A stretch of DNA of 64,000 nucleotides from Acanthochlamys bracteata (lineage: Eukaryota > Streptophyta > Magnoliopsida > Pandanales > Velloziaceae). The stretch covers positions 3,410,001 to 3,474,000 of the forward strand of contig CM034141.1 in the NCBI GenBank assembly GCA_019914995.1. The letters are read 5' to 3'. A program made the position numbers and the translations under genes. The notes below the pieces were generated by a model. It made no database searches and was not told the DNA's origin. It was given only the letters and a program-made list of their open reading frames with translations. Below are positions 48,401 through 59,173 of this stretch, one piece after another. How positions within the stretch are numbered: the first letter of the stretch is position 1; every line of letters starts with the position of its first letter.

Positions 48401-51129
48401 CTGACTTGTGGTTTTTGAGTTCTCCCTAAACACTAAATAGCTACTAGGGTTTTGTCACGTAGTCGAAGCATCTAGCAACTTTGCTAGTCGGTGCCCATTC
48501 TATTTAGTGCAAACCTTCATCTAATTTTTTCGACAATGTACTCTAGGCAACCACCTTGAGTCATAGCCTCCAAATCATTTAAGTTTTTGACATTATGATC
48601 TGTTTAACACTTAAGTTTCTTCAAGCAATAAAAGCCCCCTTATTTTCTCTGCCATAAAGATTTACTCCACTTTGATCAACATGAAGGTTCATCCTAGAGA
48701 AAAATCATTCGAACAAGAAATTCAGGTCTACTTCGAGACTCGCTGCCCTTGCAGTGTTCCATGATAGCAACAAACTGAAGGTGAGTAAGATGATGCATGA
48801 TATCGATAGCATAGTCAATAGAGAATGGCCATGTTGACCAAGAGCTTATAGACAAGATGAATATCAAAGAAAGTCTAGACATGAAAGACCTAATAGATAA
48901 ATATTGCTTTAATGTTTTTAATGGTTTGTGTATTCATGTTAATTTCTACTGCAGCAATCCCAACCTTATACTTTGATCGGGGATAAAAGTAAAGAGCATT
49001 TGACCTCAAACTAGGTCGTCTGATCAACAACAAATTGCTGGCTCATTTTTTCATTTGCATTATGAGCTTAACGGATTCTGAAAAGAAACTTGTTATTATT
49101 CCACTTAAAATAAAAAAAGCATTTCTTTTGTTGCTTTAAAGTGTCAAAATCCACTCAACAATGCCCTTCAATATCTAAATCTCTTGTCCTACCATCTTGA
49201 GATATCGCTAATAGATGGAGTCATGAGTAACAAAAATAAAAAAAATGAGGTGGAGCAAAATGGCTATATAAAAGGAGAAGAAAAATGGATCAAGAACTCA
49301 TGCAGTATATAAGATCTTTAGGAATGACAATAATGAGGTCCTTTCGGAAGGGATTGAAGAAAAAGATTTTCTTGAAGAACTTTTGTAATAAGAAATTTTC
49401 TACAAAGCATAATTGTAGAAGCACTTTTAAAATTTATCTCTAATTGGATAAAGAGCCAAAAGTGTATCCATGATAGTAACACCAAAACAAACCTAGATTT
49501 TAAGCATTATCCAACAATAATTTGAAATATAATATCAAGTTGATGTGAGTTTAAAAGAGTTGCATTTTTGTACATTACTTTTATAAACTTATCACAAGAA
49601 GGTACAAACTAAGTTTTTTCTTCTTTTTCCTTCTCTAATGAAAGATAGTCAACATCCAGATGCTAACATGCCCTTATATTATTATCGCCTAGTATGAATA
49701 GCCAAGAAAATTTTACATTCAAGATAGAGAGTCATATTAGCTTAAAAGAAAGTATTAATCAACTGTCCTAACAAGATATAACATTTTTCAAACATTTGGG
49801 CCAGTTTAGAGATAAAATTGCATGTTTAGGGGTTCACAGACTAATGCCACAACAAAATACAATATGCTAGATGACAAAGAAAAACGCCTACCCCAACAAC
49901 TGCTCAAATGGTGAAATTAAATAAGAAGCTACTTTCAAACATGCAGGGGATGAGGATAACACAAAAAAATGGAAAAGATAGCTCACCAATCATAGCTAGA
50001 TCCAATAAGTGGAATTGTAACCATCTCATCCTTGGATATCTTCAACTTTGGGGCTTGCAAGATGTAACGAAGTTCTGCAGCTTGGCGACGGATGCTAGCA
50101 ATAGGATGCTTCTTCTCTAATTGTTCATAGAGAGAAATGCAATCTCGGTGGCGATTGTTTGCTTCATATGCCATGGCAAGCCATATTTGTATCTGGAGTT
50201 ACACCAAAAAATGAAGAATTTAAAGATTTGTGGTATCGTTGAAAACCATTTGAAGAAGAGTAATTAATGTACAAACAACCAGGCAGAATTGAACTATTTA
50301 AAATTCACCATTTCTGATATTTTATCGAATGCTCAAGTGCCATACCAGGAACTCTCCAACATAAACTAGTAGGCTATAACATTTAGAAAACATAAAACTC
50401 AATTCTGCATGCTCATCATCTCAAGTGATACCAAAGTTTTGGCAGTCACCTCACCACCAAGGAGTGTGTGTCTAGCAATGATAGTAAGAGCTGCCTCTAG
50501 AAACTCAATTGCTCTACCATACATGCCCTTCTCATAAGCCTTCTGCCCCACTTCAAACATCAGTTTTGCAGTCTCCCTGCGTTCTGCTTGCTCCTTGGCC
50601 ACCTACACTTACAGAAAACGTCTTCATTAAGGCTGAATCCATTATAAAAAATGGAACGTTTAGAGGAATATTATAATAGAAAAGCAGCACAAATTCTTGT
50701 GTTGAAAACCTTTTCAAGCTCTCGGCGGACCCTATCTCGTTTCTCTTCCTCAGTCTCACCCTCCTGGAGCTCTTCCTCTGCGACACGGCTCTGTAGCTCC
50801 TCAGCACGTCTTTCGAGCTCCTTCATCTCCTCCAGCTCCTTCAGACGGCTCCGTAACTCCTTCTCCCATTCATCTCCATCTTCGCTTCCTCCTCCTCCAC
50901 CGTTGCCGCTGCCACTCTCCGAGCTAAATGCCGCCAACACCTTACCCCTTCTCCTGGGACCCATCAGTCGGCCGGAGAATTCTCCGGGGCCTTCGGAGAC
51001 GCTCAGAGCGTGTAAGGCTTGAGGGTACCACCAATGAGTGCGGCAATTTCTGGAGCGGTCGAGAGGAGAGCCGGCGTCGGCAAAGAGAGAATGGTTGCCG
51101 AGTAGGACGGCAGCGGCGGCAGCAGCCAT
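39481..51129 (-). CDS. Chloroplast-type TPR-like protein, four exons, 329 aa
   Basis: The coding exons are 51129-50710, 50602-50450, 50192-49987 and 39691-39481 (420+153+206+211 = 990 nt, in frame, ending TGA). All introns are GT-AG (AAG|GTTTTC, GAG|GTGACT, TG|GTGAGC). Residues 1 to about 65 are Ala/Arg/Ser-rich, a likely chloroplast transit peptide. A Gly/Ser/Asp linker follows (67-86), then a Glu/Arg-rich coiled coil (87-148). A TPR-like helical region has GMYGRAIEFLEAALTII and WLAMAYEANNRHRDCISLYE (about 160-225). The conserved QAAELRYILQAPKLKIS and VTIPLIGSSYD come next, and the protein ends with a transmembrane helix (about 309-327). It resembles plant thylakoid-type TPR proteins of unknown role; I give no symbol. 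Intron 3 is 10,295 bp and holds an Athila element. Trp260, at the exon 3/4 junction, is unusual for the family as I remember it. Confidence 0.9.
40871..40884 (+). other. Primer-binding-like site of the Athila element
   Basis: TTTTTGGCGCCATG follows the LTR end at 40868. The TGGCGCC core is typical of Athila-lineage elements. Confidence 0.6.
41000..42660 (+). pseudogene. Athila gag remnant
   Basis: It is broken throughout. The clearest piece is near 42085-42200, with AMLILRSGKPINKGVDYEN, matching the ...TLRSGK block that follows the Athila gag. Glu-rich and Gln-rich stretches precede it. A G-rich tract interrupts it at 41387-41425. Confidence 0.55.
41387..41425 (+). repeat. G-quadruplex-prone tract in the Athila gag
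   Basis: Four G runs of 7, 4, 6 and 5 are separated by short linkers, in an otherwise AT-rich element. Confidence 0.7.
42745..43287 (+). pseudogene. Athila protease region remnant
   Basis: An open frame of 180 residues begins VQVDKLITCMDIVALDVKD, continues with LPILLGHRFIATTKTIINGA and then GETTEFNVFNTLSHP. These are the Athila post-protease blocks (VLVQVDKLIFPVDF..., PILLGRPFLKTA..., FN.FD). The catalytic DxG part lies upstream (about 42620-42680) in a decayed frame (LDLGASINFMPYS-like). It ends before the reverse transcriptase. Confidence 0.75.
43300..44720 (+). pseudogene. Athila reverse transcriptase and RNase H remnant
   Basis: The N-terminal RT block reads MHRILLEVDAKPTRKAQRW and then IMYPISDSRWVRPVQIVPK (43364-43540). 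Broken finger and palm blocks follow, with EDQEKTTFTCPFGT-type and FMDDF-type words near 43760-43920. The RNase H part contains VPFKLICDTSNYAIGAVLG (about 44320-44376) and HVIYYASHTLNNTQLNYYTT (about 44400-44460). Frameshifts and stops are frequent, so no activity is expected. Confidence 0.75.
44850..45360 (+). pseudogene. Athila integrase C-terminal remnant
   Basis: An open segment (44889-45137) contains AYNTSLGMSPCRIVFGNAYH, HRAYWANKESNLD and AGEQRYLQVNELNEFRNEAY, a diagnostic Athila integrase stretch. Further traces (45200-45360) resemble the GPF..KVNGQRLK region. The integrase catalytic core upstream is deleted or unrecognisable. Confidence 0.75.
46016..46453. repeat. Two 219-bp tandem units at the Athila PPT/LTR junction
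   Basis: gatgagtttttgaatcaatt starts at 46016 and again at 46235. The units are nearly identical (agcaaaactt against agtagaactt near the ends). Each includes the cttgggggtatttgataagc purine tract and LTR edge. Confidence 0.95.
46442..48338 (+). repeat. Athila 3' LTR sequence, partly duplicated
   Basis: An LTR start, TGATAAGCACATGATTATA, lies at 46442. A second, diverged start (tgataagctcataactata) lies at about 47108. The following 200 bp are repeated (cttgaagttgaagagttyag at about 46545 and 47236). The sequence between them (about 46760-47107) has a reversed primer-binding-like word (gctctaacaccata) and may be an insertion. The end gcacatgaca is at 48338. Confidence 0.6.
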
Positions 51130-51340
51130 GGAAAGCCTTGGTATAGCAGAAGATCAGGTAAGCTTCCTTTTTATCGGATTATTAATCATTTTTTCATATT
51201 CCTTTTATTGTTGTTTCTATATTGATAGTTTGTTGGACTTGGAACGTGGCGTGTCTTGACGTGCGGGAATGCTCTTCAATTTTTGTGTTGTCTGTTTTCA
51301 GAGCTTATTTTATTTTAATTGTCAGATTATTTAAACACCT
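51130..51340 (-). promoter_or_regulatory. Probable 5' UTR/promoter of the TPR-like gene
   Basis: It lies immediately upstream (minus sense) of the ATG at 51129. Its GC content falls to AT-rich within about 50 bp. No TATA box is assigned with confidence. Repeat DNA begins near 51390. Confidence 0.35.
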
Positions 51341-51389
51341 CCATCATTAGTAGCAAATATGATTATTAAATTGACCCAAATCACGAAGT

Positions 51390-51880
51390 TATTGATTCAG
51401 AAAACCTACCGGATCACCAAATTACGAGATTATTCAATGATCATCAAATTGATTCATTAGATCATATTAGTTCGACTAATTATTAAATATATATTATAAA
51501 TAATTTTAATATGTATAAATTATTTAAAAATTTTGTATGATTTAAAATAGACTACTGTATTTTATTTGTAATAGAATATATGGATGACATAACGTAAGTG
51601 GTGCACTTGTGATTTGGTGAAATTGAATGATTCTCCGTTACAGCATAGTACTCAAATCTAATTCGAATATTGATACGGAAAACCTACTGGATCACTACGT
51701 CATCGGATTAACCGGCGGACCACTGGATCGACCTATTAGGTCATATCGGGTCGATTATTTGAAGTATGTGTATTATAAATAATATTCAATATGTACAAAC
51801 TATTCAAGAACTTCAAATAATTTAAAAATAATACTATATTTTATCTACAAATAGAATATTGAAACACTTTGTGAATGCTG
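51390..51880. repeat. Two diverged direct repeats about 278 bp apart
   Basis: gaaaacctaccggatcac (51400) and gaaaacctactggatcac (51678) begin similar blocks. The blocks continue with ggtcatat...gggtcgatta-like words and a shared aatatgta.aaa.tattcaa segment. The motifs resemble hAT ends seen elsewhere in the window, so these may be fragments of non-autonomous hAT elements. Confidence 0.6.
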
Positions 51881-52049
51881 GAGTGTATGCAGGAATATTG
51901 TATACTGTAATACTAAACTGTATGCTAAACTGTATGCTGGACAAAATACTGGACAAATATGACAGTCAGTATTACACTAATTTATTAAATCCTAATATGT
52001 TGGAATATTTTAGTATGTTTGTTTAGGAAGTCCTCTGGAAGAGTAACTG

Positions 52050-52640
52050 TAATACTGATATTTTATCGCTATTTTTTTCACTTTCTTTTTTACTATTTTT
52101 TTACTTTTTTTTCAATTTTTTTTACTTTCTTTTTTTCACTATTTTTTTAAACTTATTTTTTCACTGTTTTTTTTTCTACTTTCTTTTTTCACTTCTTTTT
52201 TTTCACTTTTTTTTCATATTTTTTTTTTATTGTTGTTTCCCGTTCTCTTTTTACTGTCCTTTCGTTCACTGTTTTTACTTCTTCTTTTTTTCGATGTCTT
52301 TTTTCATATTTTTTCTCACTTTTTTTATTTTACTATTTTTTTTTACTTTTTTTCTTATTTCATTGTTTCTCTTTCACTTTTTTTTCACTGTTTTTCCCAC
52401 TTCTTTTTTTTTCACTATTTTACTTTTTTAATGCCATTTTCTACATTTATTCTTGCTGTTAATAGCTAGAGAAGATTTTGATTTCTCACTTTTTTTATTT
52501 TATTATTTTTTTTACTGTTTTTCTTATTTCACTATTTTCTCCCTACTTTTCTTCACTTCTTTGTTTTTACTATTTTTTTTAATGCCCTTTTACTATTTCT
52601 TGCAATCACTTTCAAGTTCACATAAGACCACATGTACAAT
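52050..52640. repeat. Pyrimidine-rich low-complexity tract
   Basis: About 600 bp of imperfect tttttcact-type units, almost pure T/C on the plus strand. Phe/Ser/Leu-rich frames here reflect the composition. Confidence 0.9.
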
Positions 52641-52935
52641 TCAAAAGCTTGAATACAACATCTAAGTCATTATCCAAAAATAACAAAAACAGTAATACAA
52701 CTAGTTGATGGTACATATGAATTTAATAGCTACTCCAAATTAATAGCTAGCACTTTATCAACACTGTCATCATCTTCACTTGGTGTTTTATTTTCATCGT
52801 CTCTATGAGGAACTATCAAATAAGAAAGTAAAAAGAAATGTCAATTTTAACTTTTTTCCCAACAAAATTTAGTATATAGAAATCATATAAAATAAATTAC
52901 TATACTTACTTGTCTTATTCTTTCTATTTGAATTT

Positions 52936-55122
52936 TCAGGACAATTTTCGCTTGTCATGTTTGACCCCATGCTTATTACAATAAGCATATTTTCTGCCTA
53001 TCTTCGATTTGGCTCTTGTAGTAGCTTTTTCCAAAGCTCCTTTAATTCTAGTAATGCTTTTGCAAATATTTTCTTCTTTTTTTCTTCCCTTCGTCTGTGA
53101 AATGTTTGGATTTAAAAGCAAAATTTGAGAGGCATCAATTGGAGCCAGTAAGCTCTCATTTATAGTACCTGGATCATCAACTGAAATCTTATCCCAATCA
53201 TCATTCTTTCTTATTTCTTTGAGTCATTGTGATAATTCTTGTGATGCTTGCAACATTATTTGGTATCCCCTATCAATTTCAGCCGTTTCATAAATCAATT
53301 GATTGTAAACCATCTGAAGTTGAGTAGTTCTCAATAACTCAGACTTCTCATGACCACTTATTGGTGCAGCATCATACTTGGCTTTATATTTGTTAGCCCC
53401 TTTCATCCACCTTTTAAGAACAAAGTGATTTGGGAGCTCTATATCATGACTCTGAAAAACTTTTATAAGATGCCCATATAGAATTCTCAAAAATTCAAAT
53501 AGTTTGCATTAACAATTACCTTCCTTTGTGATTGAATTAAAGCTCACCTTCCACTTCCGTTGATCACCTTCTATTCGAAACTTATAAATGTATGTCGTAC
53601 AACCATCACTGTCTTGTTCATCATCATGTAGAACATACTCAATTTGAGCTTTTTCAAATTCTTTTTTGAATCTGTCATATACATTCTTTGTATACACTTT
53701 TACTGCATCTTTCAAAAGAAATGCATCACTATCCATAATGCGGCATGAATGCTCAGTAATATAATCTTCTTTCTTTTCTTTTTCAACAAGTCGACTCAAA
53801 ACATTTATCATTCTTCAATACAAATTTTCGAAGAGTTGTTGTTGGTTTAAAAAATCCTTATAGATAGCATTCATACCTTCGGCTCGTGAAGTAGTGTTCA
53901 TACCAGTATAGAATGTATCCAAATGATAAATTGGTACCAATTTGTCTCGAATGTCGTATATTCCTTTTAGCCATTCATTATTCTTTAATTCGTATGCCGA
54001 CATCAATTCATCCCACCTCTCTTCGAAAGTGTTAGGAATATAAGTTTTCCAAATACATGATTTGATATCTTTCTTAAATTTTGATTTTTTGAAATAAATG
54101 TGTGAAAGTTTTTGGGCAAATTTTTCATGATATGCCATAAACAAAATCTATGCCGCGTATAAGGAAATACCTTCGCAATTACTGCAGTCATAGCTCTGTC
54201 TTGATCTGTCATTATTGAAGATTGAGTACGCCTGCCCACAGCTGCAAGCCAGGTCTCAAAAAGCCATTGAAATGATTCTTCTGTCTCATCTAAAAGTAAT
54301 GCACAACCAAACTGAATTGACTGCATGTGATGATTAACTCTAATGAATGGAGCAAATGGCATGTCATACACATTTTTGAGGTAGGTCGTGTAAAAAAAAT
54401 CACGTCACCAAAATATTGATATTGAGTACGTGATTGACCATCTCCCAAAAAAAATTTGTTGCTCTTGCATCATTATCAATTTGTAGTGCATAAAAAAAAT
54501 TTGGATCTTCTATACTCTTCTGTTTAAAAAAATCCAACACAGCAATAGCATCACCACTATTAGGTTTCTTGTACTCCTTCGAGCGACATAAATAGTTCCA
54601 ACAATCTCTTTTATTGAAACCATTTTGTGGCTCATCAAGTATATTTGTAATTTTACTTACAGGTAATCCTTCATCTAGGAGTTAGTTAATCAAATTGTTA
54701 GCTGCAGCTGGCAAATTTACACAAATAGACATACATATCTTTTTTGCCGGACTAACTAAAGTGTGATTGTGCTCTCCTTTATAACCAACCACTTTCCATA
54801 CTCCAGTGTCTTCTCTTTTAATCCTTATTGTTGCTAGACATCCACATTTCATGGTACTCGTATTTTTTCTCTTCTTCACTTCATTTTCGGATTCGTCGAC
54901 TGTCTTTTGTGGTCGATAGCCTCTATGACTACCAAAATAGTCACAAGTTATTTGACAAATACTCACTTCAACAGAATTAGAAATTTTTTTGTGAGTTGTT
55001 CGAGTAACAGCTCTAAACCCCAATGCTTTTCCATAATTTATATAAAATTATTTTGCTGCGTCGAGGCTCTCAAAAGTCATTCCTAAACATAGTGCTTGAA
55101 AAGAAGAAGATGTAGCCTCCAT
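52936..55122 (-). pseudogene. FAR1-like Mutator (MULE) transposase pseudogene, copy 1
   Basis: The minus strand starts MEATSSSFQALCLGMTFESL (ATG at 55122). A FAR1-type WRKY/GCM zinc finger follows (GFRAVTRTTHKK..., ending VGYKGEHNHTLVSP). Next is a MULE DDE region with QSSIMTDQDRAMTAVIAKVF and HRFCLWHIMKNLPKNF (about 54215-54120). Then come GMNTTSRAEGMNAIYKDF and VKVYTKNVYDRFKKEFEKAQ, then a damaged SWIM motif (a Cys replaced, CKLFEFLRILYGHL) and a Lys-rich tail. In-frame stops lie near 55050, 54682, 53815, 53509 and 53224, with frameshifts near 54400-54430 and 54150. It is a transposon-derived, non-functional copy, not a host FAR1/FHY3 regulator. Confidence 0.9.
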
Positions 55123-56410
55123 AATTTCAAGAAAATCAAATTGCTGGAAAACAAGTGAAAAAGAGAAAAAAACAGAGAGGAAACAAAGACAGAACAAAGC
55201 ACAGAGACCTATATTATATGCACTTTCCCGCGTAACACTTCTCACCTGTTCTTTCTCCCGCCAAATAAAACATGCCAATGAAATTACAAAATTGCCAGCA
55301 TTCAGTTTTTTCTTTGAAAGCTTTCATTGTTTACTTTCTGTAGTTTGTGGTTTGAAAATTTTATTTAGCATTTACTCAACATTTCACAGCATAACAACCA
55401 CTCATTCCCAACAAGTATTCATTAGAAATCTCAACATTACATTCAAAAATTTTCACAAAGAGTTATTACATTCACTGTAACAGTATTACATTCACCTTCA
55501 AAGTATTACAATCAATTCTATTTACAGAATTTCACAGCAGTGTTACATTCACTTCTATAGTTTTCTCAAAGACATTCACAGTAAATTCTTCACAACAACA
55601 CTAACTTAACAGAATAGCTCCTCTTCAGCGTCTTCGCTAAACAATCAGTATTTCATACAGTAAATTCTTCACAACTTCACATGGTAACTTCTCAAACACA
55701 TTTCATACAACATTCTCTTCTGTGAACAATCAGCATTCATTCACAATTCAATAGAAAAGGTAAAAAAAAGAAGAAGATGAAGAAGACAGCATCACTAGCA
55801 TCACAACCTGATCACCAGGCGATGCTGATCACCAACAGCACAAAAATAAATTACAATCAACAAAATTACAATAAATAAGAATATAAAATTATCATCCTAT
55901 ATCCAGAGTAGAAATTAACGCACAGTTAACTGAATTTCGTCATCAGTGTGTGACACATTCACATATCAGAGCAGGAATTGATCACATCACTCACGAGCAA
56001 GGATCGAGCATCTCTCTAGCAAGCTTCACCGGCGTTGCCACTCGCATTCATTCTGCAATGAAAAGAAAAGAAGAGTGAGAAGCAAACTGATAAGAGTAGC
56101 ATTCACGTTCACGTACCTGCTATAGTTCAAAAATCTCTAGCGAGCTCTACGGCAAGCTCTCCAGTAACAGTTTCAAAAAAAAAAAAAAAAAAAACTGTTT
56201 AAAATGTTAAAAATTTTTAAAAAGTTTAGAATGTTAAAATCAAAATTCTGCAACAAAGACATTTTTAAAATTTTGCTTGAACTTCCAATGCCGGGCGGCG
56301 TTCGAATGCTAAGGCCGACGGCGACGAACAGCGGCGATTTCTGAAATTGAACGAGTCAAAAGGCATAAAAGAAGGAGAGAGTAGCATCCCCTCCGCATCT
56401 ATATATATAT
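55123..56410 (-). other. Upstream region of MULE copy 1
   Basis: It holds short attacattcac/cacagtaaattc repeats (55460-55680), an A tract (56177-56196) and a GC-richer leader-like piece (56285-56395). It is probably the 5' part of the element. No inverted partner for its end was found. Confidence 0.4.
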
Positions 56411-56801
56411 AGGGTGGGGATAGGGGCACCTTAGGGCACCCCTTTCTAAAAAGATGCGTAAAAAATTTTAAATATAATCTCCATCATTGGATATGAAAAA
56501 CTATCAGTTACAAAGGCGGCGACAAAATTTTAGCTCAATCGGATCATTAATTAATCCGCATCGAATCTTGAATTAATCCGCATCGAATCTTTTGATCAAA
56601 ATGATATAAAAAAGAAAAAGAACATCTTTATCAAATTTTATTATTTATATCATTTGATCAAACGCCGGATGGAGATTGATTTGTATTCGATTGAGTTGAA
56701 ATTTTGTCAAAGATATTTTTTACTAATAGTTCTTCATATCTAACAGTGGAGATTAAATTTGAAACTTGAGATTGAAAAGGGTGCTTTATCCCTATCCCCC
56801 A
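56411..56801. mobile_element. TA-flanked foldback element, 390 bp
   Basis: The ends are inverted: ggggataggg...gcacc at 56416 and ggtgctttatccctatcccc at 56780. The inner arms pair too (aaattttagctcaatcgg near 56526 against gattgagttgaaattttgtc near 56688). It has a TA tract on both sides and no coding sequence. It is the clearest copy of the family at 1-1207. Confidence 0.7.
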
Positions 56802-56805
56802 TTCA

Positions 56806-57010
<205 letters not shown>

Positions 57011-58670
57011 AGGGAGGAATACGGGCACTCTCTCTCTTTACGCACTTCCTGGCACTCCCTGAGCTGAATGGTCAGGATTGCATCGTGGGAGTTCCTTAAA
57101 ATATTGAATTTGTCTCTCGGATGAGTTCGGTTTGATGTATTTCCTTTTGTCCGAAAGTTTAAATAAATTCTGATTCCTCACTTTTCGGCCCATACCTTTC
57201 TGACATGTTACGTATTCTCTTTCCTTTTTAGTTTCTTTTAATCTTTCATTACTCTTAATTAATCCCTTCATTATTCTAATTAATTATAGTTTCTTAATTA
57301 ACTACGCTACATTATTTTTATTACTCATCTGGCTCCATTATTTTCTGCGCAGATCTAGAGCACCTCTTCCAAGCGACGACTTGATCTCCTCCGATCATTA
57401 TCTCGGCAACTCCAGCTTTTTGCATCGGTCCGGCGAGGATTTTCTATATCGTCTCCAGTGGGATTTGGTTCCTTACGGCATATCTCCCGAGCATGATCTC
57501 GGTCCGACGATCTCCAACACGTTTCTCGGTCCCGGCGATCATTGTGTTTGTCGGCCCCAGTGATCAGCATGTTTGTCGGCTCCGACGAGGATTTGATTCG
57601 TCCTCGCTGGGGATTTATTTCTCGGTCCCGGCGTCAGCATATTTGTCAGCCCCGGCGAGGATTTGTTTCTCTATCTCGACGAGAATTTTTTTCTCGATCT
57701 CCGGCGAGGATTTGTTTCTCGGCCCTAATGATTTTTTCTTTTGTGTTATTTTATTTTTTTGCGGTTGTGGGTGTATTGAATTTTTTTGGTGTATTGGCTT
57801 TATCGGCGTATTGGTTTTTTTTGCAATGTTTTGGCTTTACCGTCGAATTGGTTGATTTCATTTGTTTTGCACTGTATTGGTTTCATTCGATTAAATTTGT
57901 CGTGTAACGGTTTCGGTTTGTTAGTCCGGATGAGAATTTGATTTTCGGTTCTAACGAGGATTTGTTTCTCCAGCATGTTTCTCGGCTCGGCAATTGGAAT
58001 TATTTTACATTTTTTCTGCATTGTGGGTGTATTAAAATTTTTGGTGTATTGGCTTTATCATGTATTGCTTTCTTTGTGTATTATTTTTTGTTAATTTTGC
58101 GTTCAATGGAATTATTATAGCAAAGGGTTTCTTTGGATGTTGTTTTTTCGAAGGCTAGTTCTTCATTTGTTGTAACGATTCTTTGGATATTGTTTCTATG
58201 GTAACGATTGCTTGATGAATTCGAGTATGCAATGAGAATGAACGAGATACTAACTCAATGGCTTTGCCATTTTTCAGCGTTGATTTGCTGGACTCGTTAG
58301 TTTAAACATAAGTCTTGGAATGGAGAGGTCAGGGGTGATTGGTTCTAAAGGTTGCCTCCCCCTATTCTTCTCTCTCAGGGCGATGATTTTGTTTAAAGAA
58401 AAACGAAAATTTGACCCTTTTTTGGATATTTGTTGTTCTTGGATGTTTGAACATACTTTCTTGTTGAGGCAATGACGAGTGTGTAGAATATGTTACTCTA
58501 TAATGTTCTATCTGATTCTGCACTGCTGCTTACACAGCACCGCAGTAAGGATAGCCATATGCGGCAACCACTCAGCTGCACTTAAGAAAGCAGTGTAGAG
58601 ATGCATAGAGCAACGGGCAGCATCTTTGACCATCAGTGATTGATTGAAGGCAAATCTCTGAGCCTCCCAC
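57011..58670. mobile_element. Partial MULE-family end, abutting the next element
   Basis: 57043-57250 repeats the terminal sequence of the element starting at 58676 (gattgcatcgtgggag against gattgcatcgcgggag, then gatgagttcg.tttgatgtat). 57420-57980 is an array of ggcgaggatttgtttctcgg-like units. 58440-58670 repeats 59480-59765 of the next element (gccata...ggcaaccact, gattgattgaa). It has no transposase, so it is a deleted family member in the same orientation. Confidence 0.65.
57420..57980. repeat. Imperfect minisatellite, gaggatttgtttctcgg type
   Basis: About a dozen units of roughly 30-45 bp, GC-rich against the background. The same words appear in inverse at 63430-63510, inside the right end of the neighbouring element. 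Confidence 0.7.
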
Positions 58671-58675
58671 CCTAC

Positions 58676-59173
58676 TAGTCACTCCAGGGCACACCTTGAC
58701 GTGTATGGTAAGGATTGCATCGCGGGAGTGCCTCAAGATCTATCTCTTGGATGAGTTCGATTTGATGTATTTCCGTTTGTCGGAATTTTATACAAACTCC
58801 GATAGCTCACTGTTTTCCGGTTATACGTCTTTGACAGTTCTACGAATTCTTTCTCCTTACTTTCTCTTAATTTTTCGTTATTCTTAATTAATCACTTTAT
58901 CGCTCTAATTAATTAATTTTATTTATTTTAATTATTTGCTATATTAATTTTTTAATATTTTTATTAATCTAATCAATTATGTTTATTTATCTTAGCTACT
59001 CTATATTGTATGTAAGTTTTCATTTCTCATCGTTTCATTACTCTTAATACTTTTCTCATTATCTTAATTAATTTTATTTAACTAGTCTATATTTTTTTCA
59101 TCGCTCACCGTTTCAAGTCCTTAGGCAGATGTCGAGCATCTCTCCTGTTTCCTCACGAAGATCTCTCCAACTC
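58676..59173 (+). repeat. Left long terminal inverted repeat of the MULE
   Basis: It pairs with 63510-64000. Internal words gtcggaattttatacaaactc and gcagatgtcgagcatctctc are found inverted on the right. Confidence 0.85.

Larger units (their letters stand above)
39692..49986 (-). other. Intron 3 of the TPR-like gene (10.3 kb)
   Basis: It runs from a strong donor (GTGAGC, 49986) to the acceptor (gacag, 39692). About 7.5 kb is an opposite-strand Athila retrotransposon. The remaining outer parts (39692-40805 and 48339-49986) look like ordinary AT-rich intron with no recognised frame. Confidence 0.8.

Noticed and set aside
50651..51259. Plus-strand open frames opposite the TPR-like first exon
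   Set aside because: They are antisense shadows of the coding exon with low-complexity Ser/Arg content.
52230..52665. Phe/Leu/Ser-rich open frames
   Set aside because: They arise from the pyrimidine-rich tract.
57493..57907. Two overlapping 120-codon plus-strand frames
   Set aside because: They translate the minisatellite array and change frame with the repeat unit; no family match.
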